A DNA stretch of 64,000 bases, taken from positions 33,093 to 97,092 of the forward strand of contig CAJYYA010000007.1 in assembly GCA_913778905.1 (NCBI GenBank), given 5' to 3'. The notes beneath the pieces are model-generated. The model did no database searches. It worked only from the letters and a program-made list of their open reading frames with translations, and was not told the origin of the DNA. A program made the translations under genes and the position numbers. Shown here piece by piece: positions 52,388-61,059 of the stretch. Numbering within the stretch: position 1 is the stretch's first letter; every line of letters starts with the position of its first letter. Source of the DNA: an uncultured Naasia sp. (GTDB lineage: Bacteria > Actinomycetota > Actinomycetes > Actinomycetales > Microbacteriaceae).

Positions 52388-53005
52388 ATGCGGTGGGATC
52401 GAGTCATGCCCGGACTTCGTCGCTGCACGGCCCTCGACGCCATCGCCGAAGAGGGGGCCAGCGCGACGGCGTCCTGTCCGGGCGCAGTCGAGGACGGCAC
52501 TCCCGTCCCACTGTGTATGCAGCATCTCCTCATCGCCGCTGAATTCGCCGCGACCGGAGTGCCCGGGGCCGGAGTCGAGGATGTGCTCGCGTCGCCGTGC
52601 GTCCTGTGCGGGTCGCGTCTCGGCGTTCGCTACCCCAGCGGCGTGCTCTGCGCCGTGTGCGAGTGGCGGGTGGGTGAGGTACCCGACTCCGACATCGCTC
52701 CCCCGCGTCTGGATGTCGTCTATTACATCCGCTTCAAGGACCGGATCAAGATCGGAACCAGTTCCAACCCGCGGGGTCGTCTGGCCGCGGTGTGGCACGA
52801 GGAGCTGCTCGCCTTCGAACGCGGCGACCGACACCTCGAACGGCGACGCCACGAGCAGTTCGCCGAACACCGACTCGGCCGATCCGAGTGGTTCACGAGC
52901 CACCGCTCACTCGAAGCCCACATCGACACCCTCTCGGCGGGTGTCGAAGACCCGTGGCGGTTGCACCTCCGTTGGATGAGTGAGGCAGTGGCCGCCCGAG
53001 GCTGA
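52388..53005 (+). CDS. GIY-YIG (T5orf172/MUG113-type) domain protein with CxxC pairs
   Basis: 205 residues from ATG 52388 (ATG 52406 is an alternative). The middle has two CxxC pairs, 'CVLCGSRLGVRYPSGVLCAVC', a likely zinc ribbon, preceded by further Cys (RRC, ASC, LC). The C-terminal part 'VVYYIRFKDRIKIGTSSNPRGRL' with 'HEQFAEHRLGRSEWF' is the GIY-YIG-superfamily T5orf172 form, often found in phage and mobile proteins but also in chromosomal genes. Some lack activity. It lies in a normal chromosomal setting before an alcohol dehydrogenase. Function unknown; DNA-binding or nuclease-like. Confidence 0.78.
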   Translation: MRWDRVMPGLRRCTALDAIAEEGASATASCPGAVEDGTPVPLCMQHLLIAAEFAATGVPGAGVEDVLASPCVLCGSRLGVRYPSGVLCAVCEWRVGEVPDSDIAPPRLDVVYYIRFKDRIKIGTSSNPRGRLAAVWHEELLAFERGDRHLERRRHEQFAEHRLGRSEWFTSHRSLEAHIDTLSAGVEDPWRLHLRWMSEAVAARG

Positions 53006-53066
53006 TCAGCGAAAGGGGCTCGCTCTCCCTGCGCGAGGCCGTTCCCGCCACTGGCAGGATGACCGG

Positions 53067-54080
53067 GTGCGAGCATTCGTCATCACATCCCCCCACCAGG
53101 CCTGTGTCGAGGAAGTCGAGGCTCCCCGCGCCACCGCTGGTGAGGTCGTCGTCGACGTTCTGCGCGCCGGCGTGTGCGGGACCGACATGGAGTTCTTTTC
53201 GGGGCACATGCAATACCTCCACGACGGGAACGCCGAGTTCCCCCTCCGCATCGGTCACGAGTGGATGGGGCGGGTGTCGTCGGTCGGTGCAGGGGTGGAT
53301 CCGGCGTGGATCGGCAGGCGTGTGACCGGTGACACGATGCTGGGTTGTCGCTCCTGCTCACGATGCATCGACGGGCGTCAGCATGTGTGCGCCGACCGCA
53401 CCGAGTTGGGCATCCGAGGTGGCCGTCCCGGGGCCCTGGCCGAGCAGGTCGCGATTCCCGTGACCGCGCTTCTCCCTCTCCCCGACGCGGTCGACGATGC
53501 GCTCGGAGCTCTCGTGGAACCGGGCGGGAACGCGTTGCGCGCCGTCCGGGGTGCTGCTCTCCGCCGAGGCGACCGAGTCCTCGTGATGGGCGCGGGCACC
53601 ATCGGTCTGCTCGCCGCGATGTTCGCCCGGGCGGACGGTGCCGAGGTGCATCTCCTGGAGCGCAGCGCGAGAGCGATCGCGTTCGCACGGTCTCTGGGCT
53701 TCGACTCGGTGTGGACGGACGCGGATCTACCGGTTCTCGCGTGGGACGCCGTCATCGATGCCTCGACGGCGGAGTCGCTGCCCGCGCGGGCGGTCGACCT
53801 CGTCGAACCGGGGAAGCGGGTCGTCTTCGTCGGGCTGGCAGGCGCACCGAGCGAAGTGGACACACGGATGATCGCCCTGAAGGATGTCACGGCCGTGGGG
53901 GTCCTGAGCGCGTCGGGCGGTCTGGAGGGGGCGATCGCGGCGTACGCGAGCGGGCTCGTGGACCCGCGCCCCCTCGTCGCAGCCACGGTCCCGTTGGCCG
54001 ACGCCGCGTCGGCTCTGGCGGGTGAGCGTCCCGAGGGCTCCGGCGCGGGTCCGAAGATGCACATCGATGTCAGCCGCTGA
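53067..54080 (+). CDS. Zinc-dependent alcohol dehydrogenase (MDR family)
   Basis: 337 residues from GTG 53067, preceded by a CAGGAT box six bases upstream (a possible leaderless start). Catalytic zinc ligands sit in 'GVCGTDMEFF' (Cys) and 'RIGHEWMG' (His-Glu); the structural zinc site is CRSCSRCIDGRQHVC (Cys-x2-Cys-x2-Cys-x7-Cys). The Rossmann motif is 'VLVMGAGTIGLLAAMFA'. The length and Cys pattern fit sorbitol/threonine/glucose-type dehydrogenases. No pathway context nearby. Its 3' end overlaps the opposite-strand gene by 11 bases. Confidence 0.86.
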   Translation: MRAFVITSPHQACVEEVEAPRATAGEVVVDVLRAGVCGTDMEFFSGHMQYLHDGNAEFPLRIGHEWMGRVSSVGAGVDPAWIGRRVTGDTMLGCRSCSRCIDGRQHVCADRTELGIRGGRPGALAEQVAIPVTALLPLPDAVDDALGALVEPGGNALRAVRGAALRRGDRVLVMGAGTIGLLAAMFARADGAEVHLLERSARAIAFARSLGFDSVWTDADLPVLAWDAVIDASTAESLPARAVDLVEPGKRVVFVGLAGAPSEVDTRMIALKDVTAVGVLSASGGLEGAIAAYASGLVDPRPLVAATVPLADAASALAGERPEGSGAGPKMHIDVSR

Positions 54081-54492
54081 CGTGCTCCAGCCTCTCCGAG
54101 GTCGAGATGTCATCGGGAGCCGACAGCACGGCACGCCCGACGAGGAGGATGACCGCGACAGCGAGGATGATGGCGACGACAGCCCCGAGGCGTCGACCGC
54201 GGAGTCGCCTTTCGACGACTGGTTCAAGGTCCCGATGCGCGCCGGCGTGCTCGATGAGGTCGGCATCGGCGAAGTCGATTCGCCCGTCCAGGAGGCCTGC
54301 GGCGCGCTCTGACGCCGTCGACCGCGGCGCCCGCCGAGGGGTCGGGGCCTCGAGTTCGGCCAGTCGGGCGAGCGCTGCTGCTCGCTCCGCCTCGCTGGAG
54401 TCCCGCCCGAAGGCGGCCACCTGGAGCTCCCTGCGAGTCGGACCCTGCGGTTCCGGGTCTCCGGCGTCATCGACCACGCCCCAGGATCGCAC
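54070..54492 (-). CDS. Single-pass membrane protein with an actinobacterial 'DUF1707-like' hydrophilic N-terminus
   Basis: 140 residues from GTG 54490-54492. An Arg/Glu-rich N-terminal half ('PTRRELQVAAFGRDSSEAERAAALARLAELEA') and one membrane span ('LGAVVAIILAVAVILLVGRAVL', ~100-122) before a short extracytoplasmic tail. Not clearly assigned; the DUF label is only a comparison of layout. It overlaps the alcohol dehydrogenase 3' end on the other strand. Confidence 0.55.
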   Translation of the reverse strand: MRSWGVVDDAGDPEPQGPTRRELQVAAFGRDSSEAERAAALARLAELEAPTPRRAPRSTASERAAGLLDGRIDFADADLIEHAGAHRDLEPVVERRLRGRRLGAVVAIILAVAVILLVGRAVLSAPDDISTSERLEHVSG

Positions 54493-54557
54493 GGCATGAG
54501 GGGTCGGCGGCCGGAATCGTCGAGCGCCGTGCCCGCTACGCGCAGCGCGACGAGGCG

Positions 54558-56081
54558 CTACTCAGCCTGCGCAGGGTCGGACGACGAGTCGGACCGGAGA
54601 CCCGGCGTGTATTCCTCGTCCGCGCCCTCGATCTCGGCGAGCTCCAGGTCGAGAGCGTCGAAGGGCGGCAGCTCGGCGAACTTCGCGGCCATCGTCGGGT
54701 TGCGACGGGTCAGCTTCTTGATCGTCACGTCCTGCGCCTTGTCGTTCGCCAGACGCAGGTTGCGCTCGGACCCGAGCAGGTTCTCCTTCGCCTTCTGCAG
54801 ACGGTCGATCGACTTGTCGATCTCGTCGATGGCGGTGTGGAAACGGCGGGCGGCCAGGTCGTAGTTGCGACCGAAGGCCGACTTGAAGCCTTCGAGTTCG
54901 GCCTCGAAGTTGGTGATGTCGATGTTCTGCGCCTTGACCTGCTCGAGCTCGGCCTTGTACTTGAGCGCACCCAGGGCGGCGTCACGGAGCAGAGAGATCA
55001 TCTGCACGAAGAACTGCGGGCGGACGACGTACATCTTCGGGTAGCGGTAGGAGACGTCGACGATGCCCTGGTTGTAGAGGTCGCTCTCCGGCTCGAGAAG
55101 GGACACGAGGATGGCGTATTCGCACCCCTTCTCGTTGCGGTCCTTGTCGAGCTCCTTGAAGAAGTCTTCGTTCTTCTTCTTCGTCGCCGTGGTGTCGTTC
55201 TCGTTCTTCATCTCGAACATGATCGAGACGATCTCGGTGCCCGCCTCATCGCGGTCCCTGAAGATGTAGTCGCCCTTGCTCCCGCTGCGGGCGTCGTTGT
55301 CCTTCTCGAAATACGCGCGCGGAAAGGCCATCGAGCGGATGCGGTTGAACTCGATCTCGCAATGCTGCTCCAGCGTTTCGCCGACCATCTTGGTCGACAG
55401 CTTCGCCTTCATGTCCTTCAGTCGCTCGATCGCGTCATCGCGGTCTTTGAGTTGCGTCTCGTACTTCTCCTTGAGCGACGTCGTCGCGAGCTCCTTCTCG
55501 AAACGCGTCGTCACGAGCTCGGTCCTGAGCTCGTCACGCTCCTTCTCGAGTCGATTGCGGAGTTCGTCGCGCTCCCGCTCGACCTTGGTCAAGGCCTGAG
55601 TGAGCTCGAGCTCCTTCGCGGTCTTGGCCGCTTCCAGTCGTGCCCGCAGGTCTTGGATCTCGGAGTCTTTGGCTGCAGCGTCCGCAGTCAACTCAGCCCG
55701 GACGCGGGCCTCGGTGAGCTCGAGAGCGGTCCTGCTCTCCTGACGCGCGGCGGCGAGGTCTGTGACGAGGGCGTCGCGTTCCTTCTCGACGGCTCCCAAC
55801 GCCTCAGCGACCGCGAGCTTGCGTTCGACCTCACCGGCCTGCACTTTCGCGAGCAGGTCTTGAATCTCGGCGTCCTTCGCCGCACCCGCTCTCTGCAACT
55901 CGCCCTCAGCTTTGGCGCGGGCGAGCTCGAGTGCGTTGCTCTTCTCCTGCTCGGCGAGGACGAGGCGCTCGTGAACCTGCTTGTCGAACTCCTTGTCGCG
56001 CACCTGCTTCGCGATGTCGGCGTAGCCGGCTTCGTCGACGGTGAAGGTGACCTGGCAGTGCGGGCAGCGGATCTCGGGCAC
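54558..56081 (-). CDS. DUF2130 domain protein (zinc finger, coiled coil, PD-(D/E)XK-like C-terminus)
   Basis: 507 residues from the GTG at 56079-56081, which has AAGGAG 7 nt upstream; an ATG 31 codons earlier is not favoured. An N-terminal CxxC '[16 protein letters not shown]', a long coiled coil (~30-255, Glu/Ala/Lys/Arg), then the DUF2130 domain (~260-440): '[31 protein letters not shown]', '[20 protein letters not shown]' and '[15 protein letters not shown]'. The E...D-x-x...E-M-K layout resembles a PD-(D/E)XK nuclease core. The family is common and uncharacterised, sometimes near phage-defence genes; none are here. It runs alone. Confidence 0.8.
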   Translation of the reverse strand: MPEIRCPHCQVTFTVDEAGYADIAKQVRDKEFDKQVHERLVLAEQEKSNALELARAKAEGELQRAGAAKDAEIQDLLAKVQAGEVERKLAVAEALGAVEKERDALVTDLAAARQESRTALELTEARVRAELTADAAAKDSEIQDLRARLEAAKTAKELELTQALTKVERERDELRNRLEKERDELRTELVTTRFEKELATTSLKEKYETQLKDRDDAIERLKDMKAKLSTKMVGETLEQHCEIEFNRIRSMAFPRAYFEKDNDARSGSKGDYIFRDRDEAGTEIVSIMFEMKNENDTTATKKKNEDFFKELDKDRNEKGCEYAILVSLLEPESDLYNQGIVDVSYRYPKMYVVRPQFFVQMISLLRDAALGALKYKAELEQVKAQNIDITNFEAELEGFKSAFGRNYDLAARRFHTAIDEIDKSIDRLQKAKENLLGSERNLRLANDKAQDVTIKKLTRRNPTMAAKFAELPPFDALDLELAEIEGADEEYTPGLRSDSSSDPAQAE

Positions 56082-56223
56082 GGGAGGGCTCCTTCTTCCA
56101 GGCGGGGCGGACTTCGACAGAGGAACGGCGTTCGCCGTTCCGCTGGTCGGAAGCATGCCAACACCCTCCGACATCGCTTCGTCGCCCCGTCCCCGCCACG
56201 CGGGAGCCCCGGATACCGGGCCG

Positions 56224-57279
56224 TCAGACGGCGGCGAAGGCGAGTTCGTTCCGGAGGATCGCCGCTCCCGCGCTCAACGCACTGAGCTTGTCGAAGGCGA
56301 CCTGGCGCGGCAGTGGCGCCATTCCGCAGTTGGTGCTCGGCACGAGGAGGTCGGCGTCGACGAACTCGAGCGCGCGGCGGAGGGTTTCGGCGACCTCGTC
56401 GGGGGTCTCAATCCGTTCGGTAGCTACATCGATGGCGCCCAGCATGACCTTCTTGCCACGGACGAGCTCGATGAGCTCGAGCGGAACTCGGGAGCCCTGG
56501 CTCTCCAGGGATATGGTGTCGATGGTCGATCGCTGAAGCAACGGGAACGACTCCTCATACTGCCGCCACTCGGAGCCGAGTGTCGACTTCCAGTCGGTGT
56601 TGGCCTTGATCCCGTAGCCGTAGCAGATGTGCACGACGGTCTCGGCACGCAACCCTTCGGCCGCGCGCTCGAGGGCGGCGATGCCCCAATCCTTCAGTTC
56701 GTCGAAGAACACGTTGAACGCCGGCTCGTCGAACTGGATGATGTCGACCCCGGCGGCCTCCAGTTCGCGGGCCTCTTCGTTGAGGATCGTCGCCAACTCC
56801 CACGCGAGCTTCTCGCGGCTCTTGTAGTGGGCGTCGTAGAGGGTGTCGATCATCGTCATGGGTCCGGGAAGCGCCCACTTGATCGGCTTGTCGGTCTGCT
56901 GTCGGAGGAATGCCGCGTCCTCGACGAAGACGGGCTGACGACGACTCACCGCGCCGACGACGGTCGGCACGCTGGCGTCGTAGCGGTCGCGGATGCGGAC
57001 CGTCTCACGTTGCGCGAAGTCGACGCCGTCGAGGTGCTCGATGAACGTCGTCACGAAGTGTTGACGCGTCTGTTCGCCGTCGCTGACGATGTCGATCCCC
57101 CGGCGGTGCTGCTCGTGCACGGCGCTGCGCAGCGCATCCTGCTTCCCCTCGGCGAGCTCGCGTCCGTCGAGCTCCCACGGCGCCCAGAGGGTTTCCGGAC
57201 GGGCCAGCCAGGCCGGCTTGGGCAGGCTGCCGACGGGCGAGGTCGGCAGCAGCGGAACCTGGGGCGTCTCGTCGCTCAT
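56224..57279 (-). CDS. mesD: Core methionine synthase MesD (MetE C-terminal-domain-only enzyme)
   Basis: 351 residues, the size of only the catalytic C-terminal barrel of cobalamin-independent methionine synthase (MetE is ~750). The zinc/homocysteine ligands are all present: H217 and C219 in VVHICYG, E259 in ISLESQG and C318 in STNCGM. It lacks the folate-binding N-terminal half, so it should not use methyl-tetrahydrofolate directly. The ATG overlaps the stop of the DUF1852 gene (ATGA), matching the MesD/MesX pair, a folate-independent methionine synthase that needs oxygen and MesX. The name rests on that partnership. Confidence 0.85.
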   Translation of the reverse strand: MSDETPQVPLLPTSPVGSLPKPAWLARPETLWAPWELDGRELAEGKQDALRSAVHEQHRRGIDIVSDGEQTRQHFVTTFIEHLDGVDFAQRETVRIRDRYDASVPTVVGAVSRRQPVFVEDAAFLRQQTDKPIKWALPGPMTMIDTLYDAHYKSREKLAWELATILNEEARELEAAGVDIIQFDEPAFNVFFDELKDWGIAALERAAEGLRAETVVHICYGYGIKANTDWKSTLGSEWRQYEESFPLLQRSTIDTISLESQGSRVPLELIELVRGKKVMLGAIDVATERIETPDEVAETLRRALEFVDADLLVPSTNCGMAPLPRQVAFDKLSALSAGAAILRNELAFAAV

Positions 57280-58268
57280 CGGGTGGATACCAGCTGGTCG
57301 GCCGCCCAGCGGTCCAGCACATCCCGGTGTGGCTCGATGAAGTGCTCCCGCGTGTACTGCCCCTGGATCGTCGCGAGCTGACTGCGCTCGATCCGGTCGT
57401 AGTTGACGGGGGTGCGCTCGAAGTCGGTGTGGTCGAGGGACGGCTGGAAGACCTCTCCCGCAGGCGTGTCGGCGTTGTAGATCTCGGGGCGATAGATCTT
57501 CTGGAAGGTCTCCATCGTCGCGATCGTCCCGGCGAGCTGCAGATGCGTGTGGTCGCCCACCAGGTCGCCCCGGAAGTAGAAGGCGAGCGGCGCGACGCTG
57601 CCATGCGGCATGAAGTAACGCACCTGCAGGCCCATGCGCCCGAAGTACTCGTCGGTGAGGGAGTAGGCGTCCTGCTCGTACTCGAAGCCCAGCACCGGGT
57701 GCCGGTATCCGGTTCGACTGTACGTGCGGCTCGTGGACACGCTGATGCACACGACGGGCGCTTGGGTGAAGCGCTCGCGGTAGGCGTCCGACTCGAGGAA
57801 CGCGTCGAACAGCAGGCCGTGCAGGGCGCCGAAGTCTTCGGGAACGGTGAACCGCCCGGCCGCCGCTGTCGCGGCGGGGAGGACGATGCTGAAGTCGTAG
57901 TCGCGGACGTAGGAGGAGAAGTTGTTGCCGACGATGCCCTGGTGACGCTCCCCCGTCGCAGTGTCGACGATGACGACATCGAGCACCTCCAGCAGCGGGA
58001 ACACCCGGTCCTCCCCCGCCGCTGTGAACTGCACCGAGGCGGAGACGATGTCGAGCTCGACGGCGTAACGGTCGCGGGACGGGTTCTCCTCGCGGATCAG
58101 GTCGTTGAGGCGTCCGTCGATCATCGCGAGGGCGTTCCGGAGATTCTGCTCACGGTGCTCACCGCGCGCGAGGTTGGCGAAGTTCGTCGTGATGCGCGAG
58201 TCCGCCGACGGCGCGTAGTCCGCGTCGAAACGGGTCGTGGTGACGTGGAACGTGAACTCGTTCGACAT
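57276..58268 (-). CDS. mesX: DUF1852 protein, MesX partner of the core methionine synthase
   Basis: 330 residues from ATG 58266-58268, the position where the DUF1852 family normally opens ('FTFHVTTTRFDADYAPSADS'). An in-frame ATG at 58344-58346 with AGGA upstream could add 26 residues. Conserved 'RITTNFANLARGEHREQNLRNALAMID' and 'HPVLGFEYEQDAYSLTDEYFGRMGLQVRYFMPHG' are visible. It is required with MesD for methionine synthesis in other bacteria, possibly by making or delivering the methyl donor. It is the first gene of the operon, divergent from a LysR gene. Confidence 0.85.
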   Translation of the reverse strand: MSNEFTFHVTTTRFDADYAPSADSRITTNFANLARGEHREQNLRNALAMIDGRLNDLIREENPSRDRYAVELDIVSASVQFTAAGEDRVFPLLEVLDVVIVDTATGERHQGIVGNNFSSYVRDYDFSIVLPAATAAAGRFTVPEDFGALHGLLFDAFLESDAYRERFTQAPVVCISVSTSRTYSRTGYRHPVLGFEYEQDAYSLTDEYFGRMGLQVRYFMPHGSVAPLAFYFRGDLVGDHTHLQLAGTIATMETFQKIYRPEIYNADTPAGEVFQPSLDHTDFERTPVNYDRIERSQLATIQGQYTREHFIEPHRDVLDRWAADQLVSTR

Positions 58269-58355
58269 GATCAGCCAATCGGTCGGAGGCCGGAGACGGC
58301 GCTCGCAGAAGTCGGTTCCCTCATGCTCGTCGCAAGCGAGAGTCATCGGGTAATT

Positions 58356-58380
58356 CCTATTGGCTATACGCACATATAGG
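58356..58380. promoter_or_regulatory. Candidate LysR box between mesX and its regulator
   Basis: CCTAT (58356-58360) and ATAGG (58376-58380) form a dyad with a 15-bp centre, in an A/T-rich stretch of the 120-bp divergent region. TATAGG is also close to the LysR-gene start (58389). LysR-family regulators usually bind such dyads in divergent promoters. Confidence 0.5.
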
Positions 58381-58388
58381 TTTCACCT

Positions 58389-59330
58389 ATGGCCAGACGA
58401 GCGAGCGGGATCACCCTTCAGCAGTTGCAGTACTTCATCGAGGTCTCAGCGGGGGGTTCGATCACCGCTGCCGCCGATCTGCTCTACGTCGCGCAGCCGA
58501 CGCTCTCCGCAGCGATGCGGGATCTCGAGGCGCGGGTCGGTCGCGATCTGCTCGTCCGCTCCGCTCGCGGTGTGACGCTCACGAGCGACGGGGCGGAGTT
58601 CCTGGGCTACGCGCGGCAGGTCGTCGAGCAGGCCGAACTCCTCGAGCAGCGCTATCTCGGCCGTCCGCCGTCTCGCCGCCTCCTGGGGGTGTCGACCCAG
58701 CACTACTCGTTCGCCGTCGATGCGTTCGTGCGCATGGTCCGGAGCGCCAACGCGGCCGAATACGAGTTCTCCCTTCGCGAGACCCGCACGTGGGACATCA
58801 TCGAGGACGTCCGGACCCTCCGCAGTGAGCTGGGGATCCTGTTCCGCAACGATTTCAACCGGAACGTCATCGACAAGCTGCTGCGCGACTCGGGGCTGGC
58901 GTTCCATACCCTGTTCATCGCGGAGCCGCACATCTTCGTCTCGCGCCGCAACCCGCTCGCCTCGAAGGGCCGCGCGACCCTGGACGACCTCGCGGACCTC
59001 CCCCGCCTGACGTTCGACCAGGGCGCCAACAACTCCTTCTACTTCGCGGAGGAGATCCTCTCGACCCTGTCGAGCAAACGCGAGATCCGGGTCTCCGACC
59101 GCGCGACGATCTTCAACCTCATGATCGGCCTCGACGGCTACACGATCTCGACGGGCATGATCAGCAACGATCTCGACCCGGAGATCGTCGCCGTCCCCCT
59201 CGAGGTCGACGAGACCATCGAGATCGGCTGGATCGGACGCACCGCGATCCCCCTCACGGAACAGGCCCAGAAATACCTGGGCGAGGTCCGCGACGTCGTC
59301 AGCGGCTTCGGAGTGGCGCTGATCGATTGA
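58389..59330 (+). CDS. LysR-family transcriptional regulator (probable mesX-mesD regulator)
   Basis: 313 residues. The N-terminal winged HTH 'LQQLQYFIEVSAGGSITAAADLLYVAQPTLSAAMRDLEARVGRDLL' is canonical; the C-terminal ~215 residues form the effector-binding domain. Being divergent from mesX-mesD, it is very likely the local regulator, perhaps sensing a methionine-pathway metabolite such as homocysteine, as MetR does (inference only). ATG 58389. A tRNA-Val and repeats follow on the opposite strand. Confidence 0.9.
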   Translation: MARRASGITLQQLQYFIEVSAGGSITAAADLLYVAQPTLSAAMRDLEARVGRDLLVRSARGVTLTSDGAEFLGYARQVVEQAELLEQRYLGRPPSRRLLGVSTQHYSFAVDAFVRMVRSANAAEYEFSLRETRTWDIIEDVRTLRSELGILFRNDFNRNVIDKLLRDSGLAFHTLFIAEPHIFVSRRNPLASKGRATLDDLADLPRLTFDQGANNSFYFAEEILSTLSSKREIRVSDRATIFNLMIGLDGYTISTGMISNDLDPEIVAVPLEVDETIEIGWIGRTAIPLTEQAQKYLGEVRDVVSGFGVALID

Positions 59331-59355
59331 ACATCGTTGCATCTCGACCACGGAG

Positions 59356-59432
59356 TGGTGGGCCCTGAGGGACTCGAACCCCCGACATCCACGGTGTAAA
59401 CGTGGCGCTCTAACCAACTGAGCTAAGAGCCC
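59356..59432 (-). tRNA. tRNA-Val (anticodon UAC)
   Basis: Minus strand. Cloverleaf folds fully: acceptor GGGCTCT/AGGGCCC (one G-U), D arm GCTC...GAGC, anticodon stem CCACG/CGTGG with loop TTTACAC (anticodon TAC), T arm GGGGG-TTCGAGT-CCCTC. Discriminator A followed by encoded CCA (59356-59358). Confidence 0.96.
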
Positions 59433-59508
59433 TAGCGGGGATAAGACTACGGGGTCGAAGACCGGCGCAGCTCCCACGATCGCGGCGGGGCTGGACATCC
59501 GTTCCTCA

Positions 59509-59650
59509 CCCGTTGAGCGAAGCGAAACGACCCTCGCCCGTTGAGCGGAGCGAAACGAAGAGCGTTAGAGGGCCCTGCATTTCGCTGCGCTCAATGGGCG
59601 GGCGGGGATGCGGGCGCCCTTCACATCGCTGCGCTCAATGGGCGGGCGTG
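59509..59650. repeat. Cluster of four family A repeats upstream of tRNA-Val
   Basis: Two copies read ...CCGTTGAGCG(A/G)AGCGAAACGA (59509-59530, 59538-59560), and two read ...CATTTCGCTGCGCTCAATGG / CACATCGCTGCGCTCAATGG (59577-59603, 59620-59646), in opposite orientation. The pairs face each other, so each can form a hairpin. Confidence 0.78.
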
Positions 59651-59657
59651 TAAGCGG

Positions 59658-59689
59658 AAGGGCGGCCCCGCCGAAGCGGAGCCGCCCTT
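59658..59689. terminator. Hairpin terminator near the end of the surface-protein gene
   Basis: AAGGGCGGC (59658-59666) pairs with GCCGCCCTT (59681-59689), with an internal CCGC-CGAA-GCGG stem-loop; TTCTTTTCT follows on the plus strand. It terminates 16 bases after the stop of the minus-strand gene and may work both ways. Confidence 0.75.
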
Positions 59690-59705
59690 CTTTTCTGCTC
59701 AGCGG

Positions 59706-60884
59706 TCAGCGCGAGGCGATCGCCGAACGGCGGCGGGCGACGAGCACGCCGGCGCCGAGGACGAGCAGCGCACCGGCGAAGCCGATGGGGAGCAGCGGGT
59801 CGGTGCCGGTCTCGGCCAGGCGGGCACCGGCGGCGACGGGGCCGCCGACCTCGAAGGCCACGGCCTGGACGGATCCGGACGACTGGCCGACGTAGACGAG
59901 CGTGTGCGCGCCCTCACCGAGCTGCGCGAGCACCTCGGGGGTGAGGGTCAGACTGACGCGACCGTCGACGACAGCGAACGTGCCGATGAAGACGGGAGCC
60001 GAGTAGGCGTAGACGTCGACGTAGGAGTCGCCGCCCCACCACTCGATGTCCGCCACCTGGGGCTTGCCCTGCTCGACCTTGGCGGGGAGGCCCGCAGTGC
60101 TGGCGGCCGCGCGCTCGACGTAGAGCGAATCGAGGTAAGCGCCCAGCTCGGAGGAGTCGGCGACGGGCGCCGGGCGGGCCGTCTTGACGGGGGCGCTCAC
60201 GAGCAGGCCGTTGCTGCTCACGACGGTCGGACGGAAGCCCTGCGCGCGGAGGTACCCGGTGTAACCGATGGTGCCGCCGACAGCCTCCTCGGGAACGACG
60301 ACGGTGAGTCCGGTCGCGCCGGTGATCTCATTGCCGCTCTGGCCACGGCCATAACCCCAGTTGAACGCCGTCGTCGCGTTCGCGACCGGCGTGCCGGCGG
60401 TGTCGGTGACAGTGCCCACCGTCGCCGTCAGCGTTTCGCCGACAACCGGCGATCCGGTTACCGTGACCTCGGCGGCCAGGGCGGGCAGAGCGGTGAGCGA
60501 CACCTCCGGCAGGCTCACGTCGGCGGCGACATCGAACGGAGCGGTCCGCTCGGAGGCCGCCGCGTCGTACCTTCCGTCCAGCTCGTACAGGGCGGTGTAG
60601 GTACCGGGAGCGACGTCGTAGAACGCGAACGATCCGCCGTAGATGCTGGCGTTCTCCCTGTCGACCACGACATTCGCGCTGTCGAGCAGGGTGATGGTCA
60701 GCTCGTCGCTGACACGGGTCTCTCCGTCAACGTCGACGGTCGCCGAGCCGGAGACGCTGTAGGTGGGCAGGGGGTCGGCACTCGCCGGAGCGGCGCCGAC
60801 GACGAGGGCCCCGAGGCCGACGATGGCGGCGAGGCTGATTCCGGCGACCCGACGGGGTGCGGAGGAGGAGAAAAGGGAGATCAC
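59706..60884 (-). CDS. Secreted LAETG-anchored surface protein with Ig-like repeats
   Basis: 392 residues from the GTG at 60882-60884, with AAGGAC 5 nt upstream. An N-terminal signal peptide (RR-containing n-region, 'AGISLAAIVGLGALVVGAAPASA', cleavage near ASA-DP). The mature part has beta-rich segments of Ig-like or bacterial adhesion type (SVSGSATVDVDGET..., VTVTGSPVVGETLTATVGTVTDTAG). The C-terminus is a sorting signal: LAETG, a hydrophobic span (IGFAGALLVLGAGVLVA) and Arg-rich RRRSAIASR. LAxTG motifs suit class E sortases. No sortase is in the window. Its ligand is unknown. Confidence 0.82.
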   Translation of the reverse strand: MISLFSSSAPRRVAGISLAAIVGLGALVVGAAPASADPLPTYSVSGSATVDVDGETRVSDELTITLLDSANVVVDRENASIYGGSFAFYDVAPGTYTALYELDGRYDAAASERTAPFDVAADVSLPEVSLTALPALAAEVTVTGSPVVGETLTATVGTVTDTAGTPVANATTAFNWGYGRGQSGNEITGATGLTVVVPEEAVGGTIGYTGYLRAQGFRPTVVSSNGLLVSAPVKTARPAPVADSSELGAYLDSLYVERAAASTAGLPAKVEQGKPQVADIEWWGGDSYVDVYAYSAPVFIGTFAVVDGRVSLTLTPEVLAQLGEGAHTLVYVGQSSGSVQAVAFEVGGPVAAGARLAETGTDPLLPIGFAGALLVLGAGVLVARRRSAIASR

Positions 60885-61059
60885 GAATGTCCTTCGTCTA
60901 ATTAACGCTGCGAATGCGAACGCTGAGTGGTGACTCGCGCGTCGCGGTTCCCCCCAACACGCGCCGGACAAACCTAGGCGGCGCCGACAGCTGACGGATA
61001 ACTCGACACGCCCGCTCATCTCGAACCCGGTACCGTGAACCGACCGAGGAGGGTTCTTG

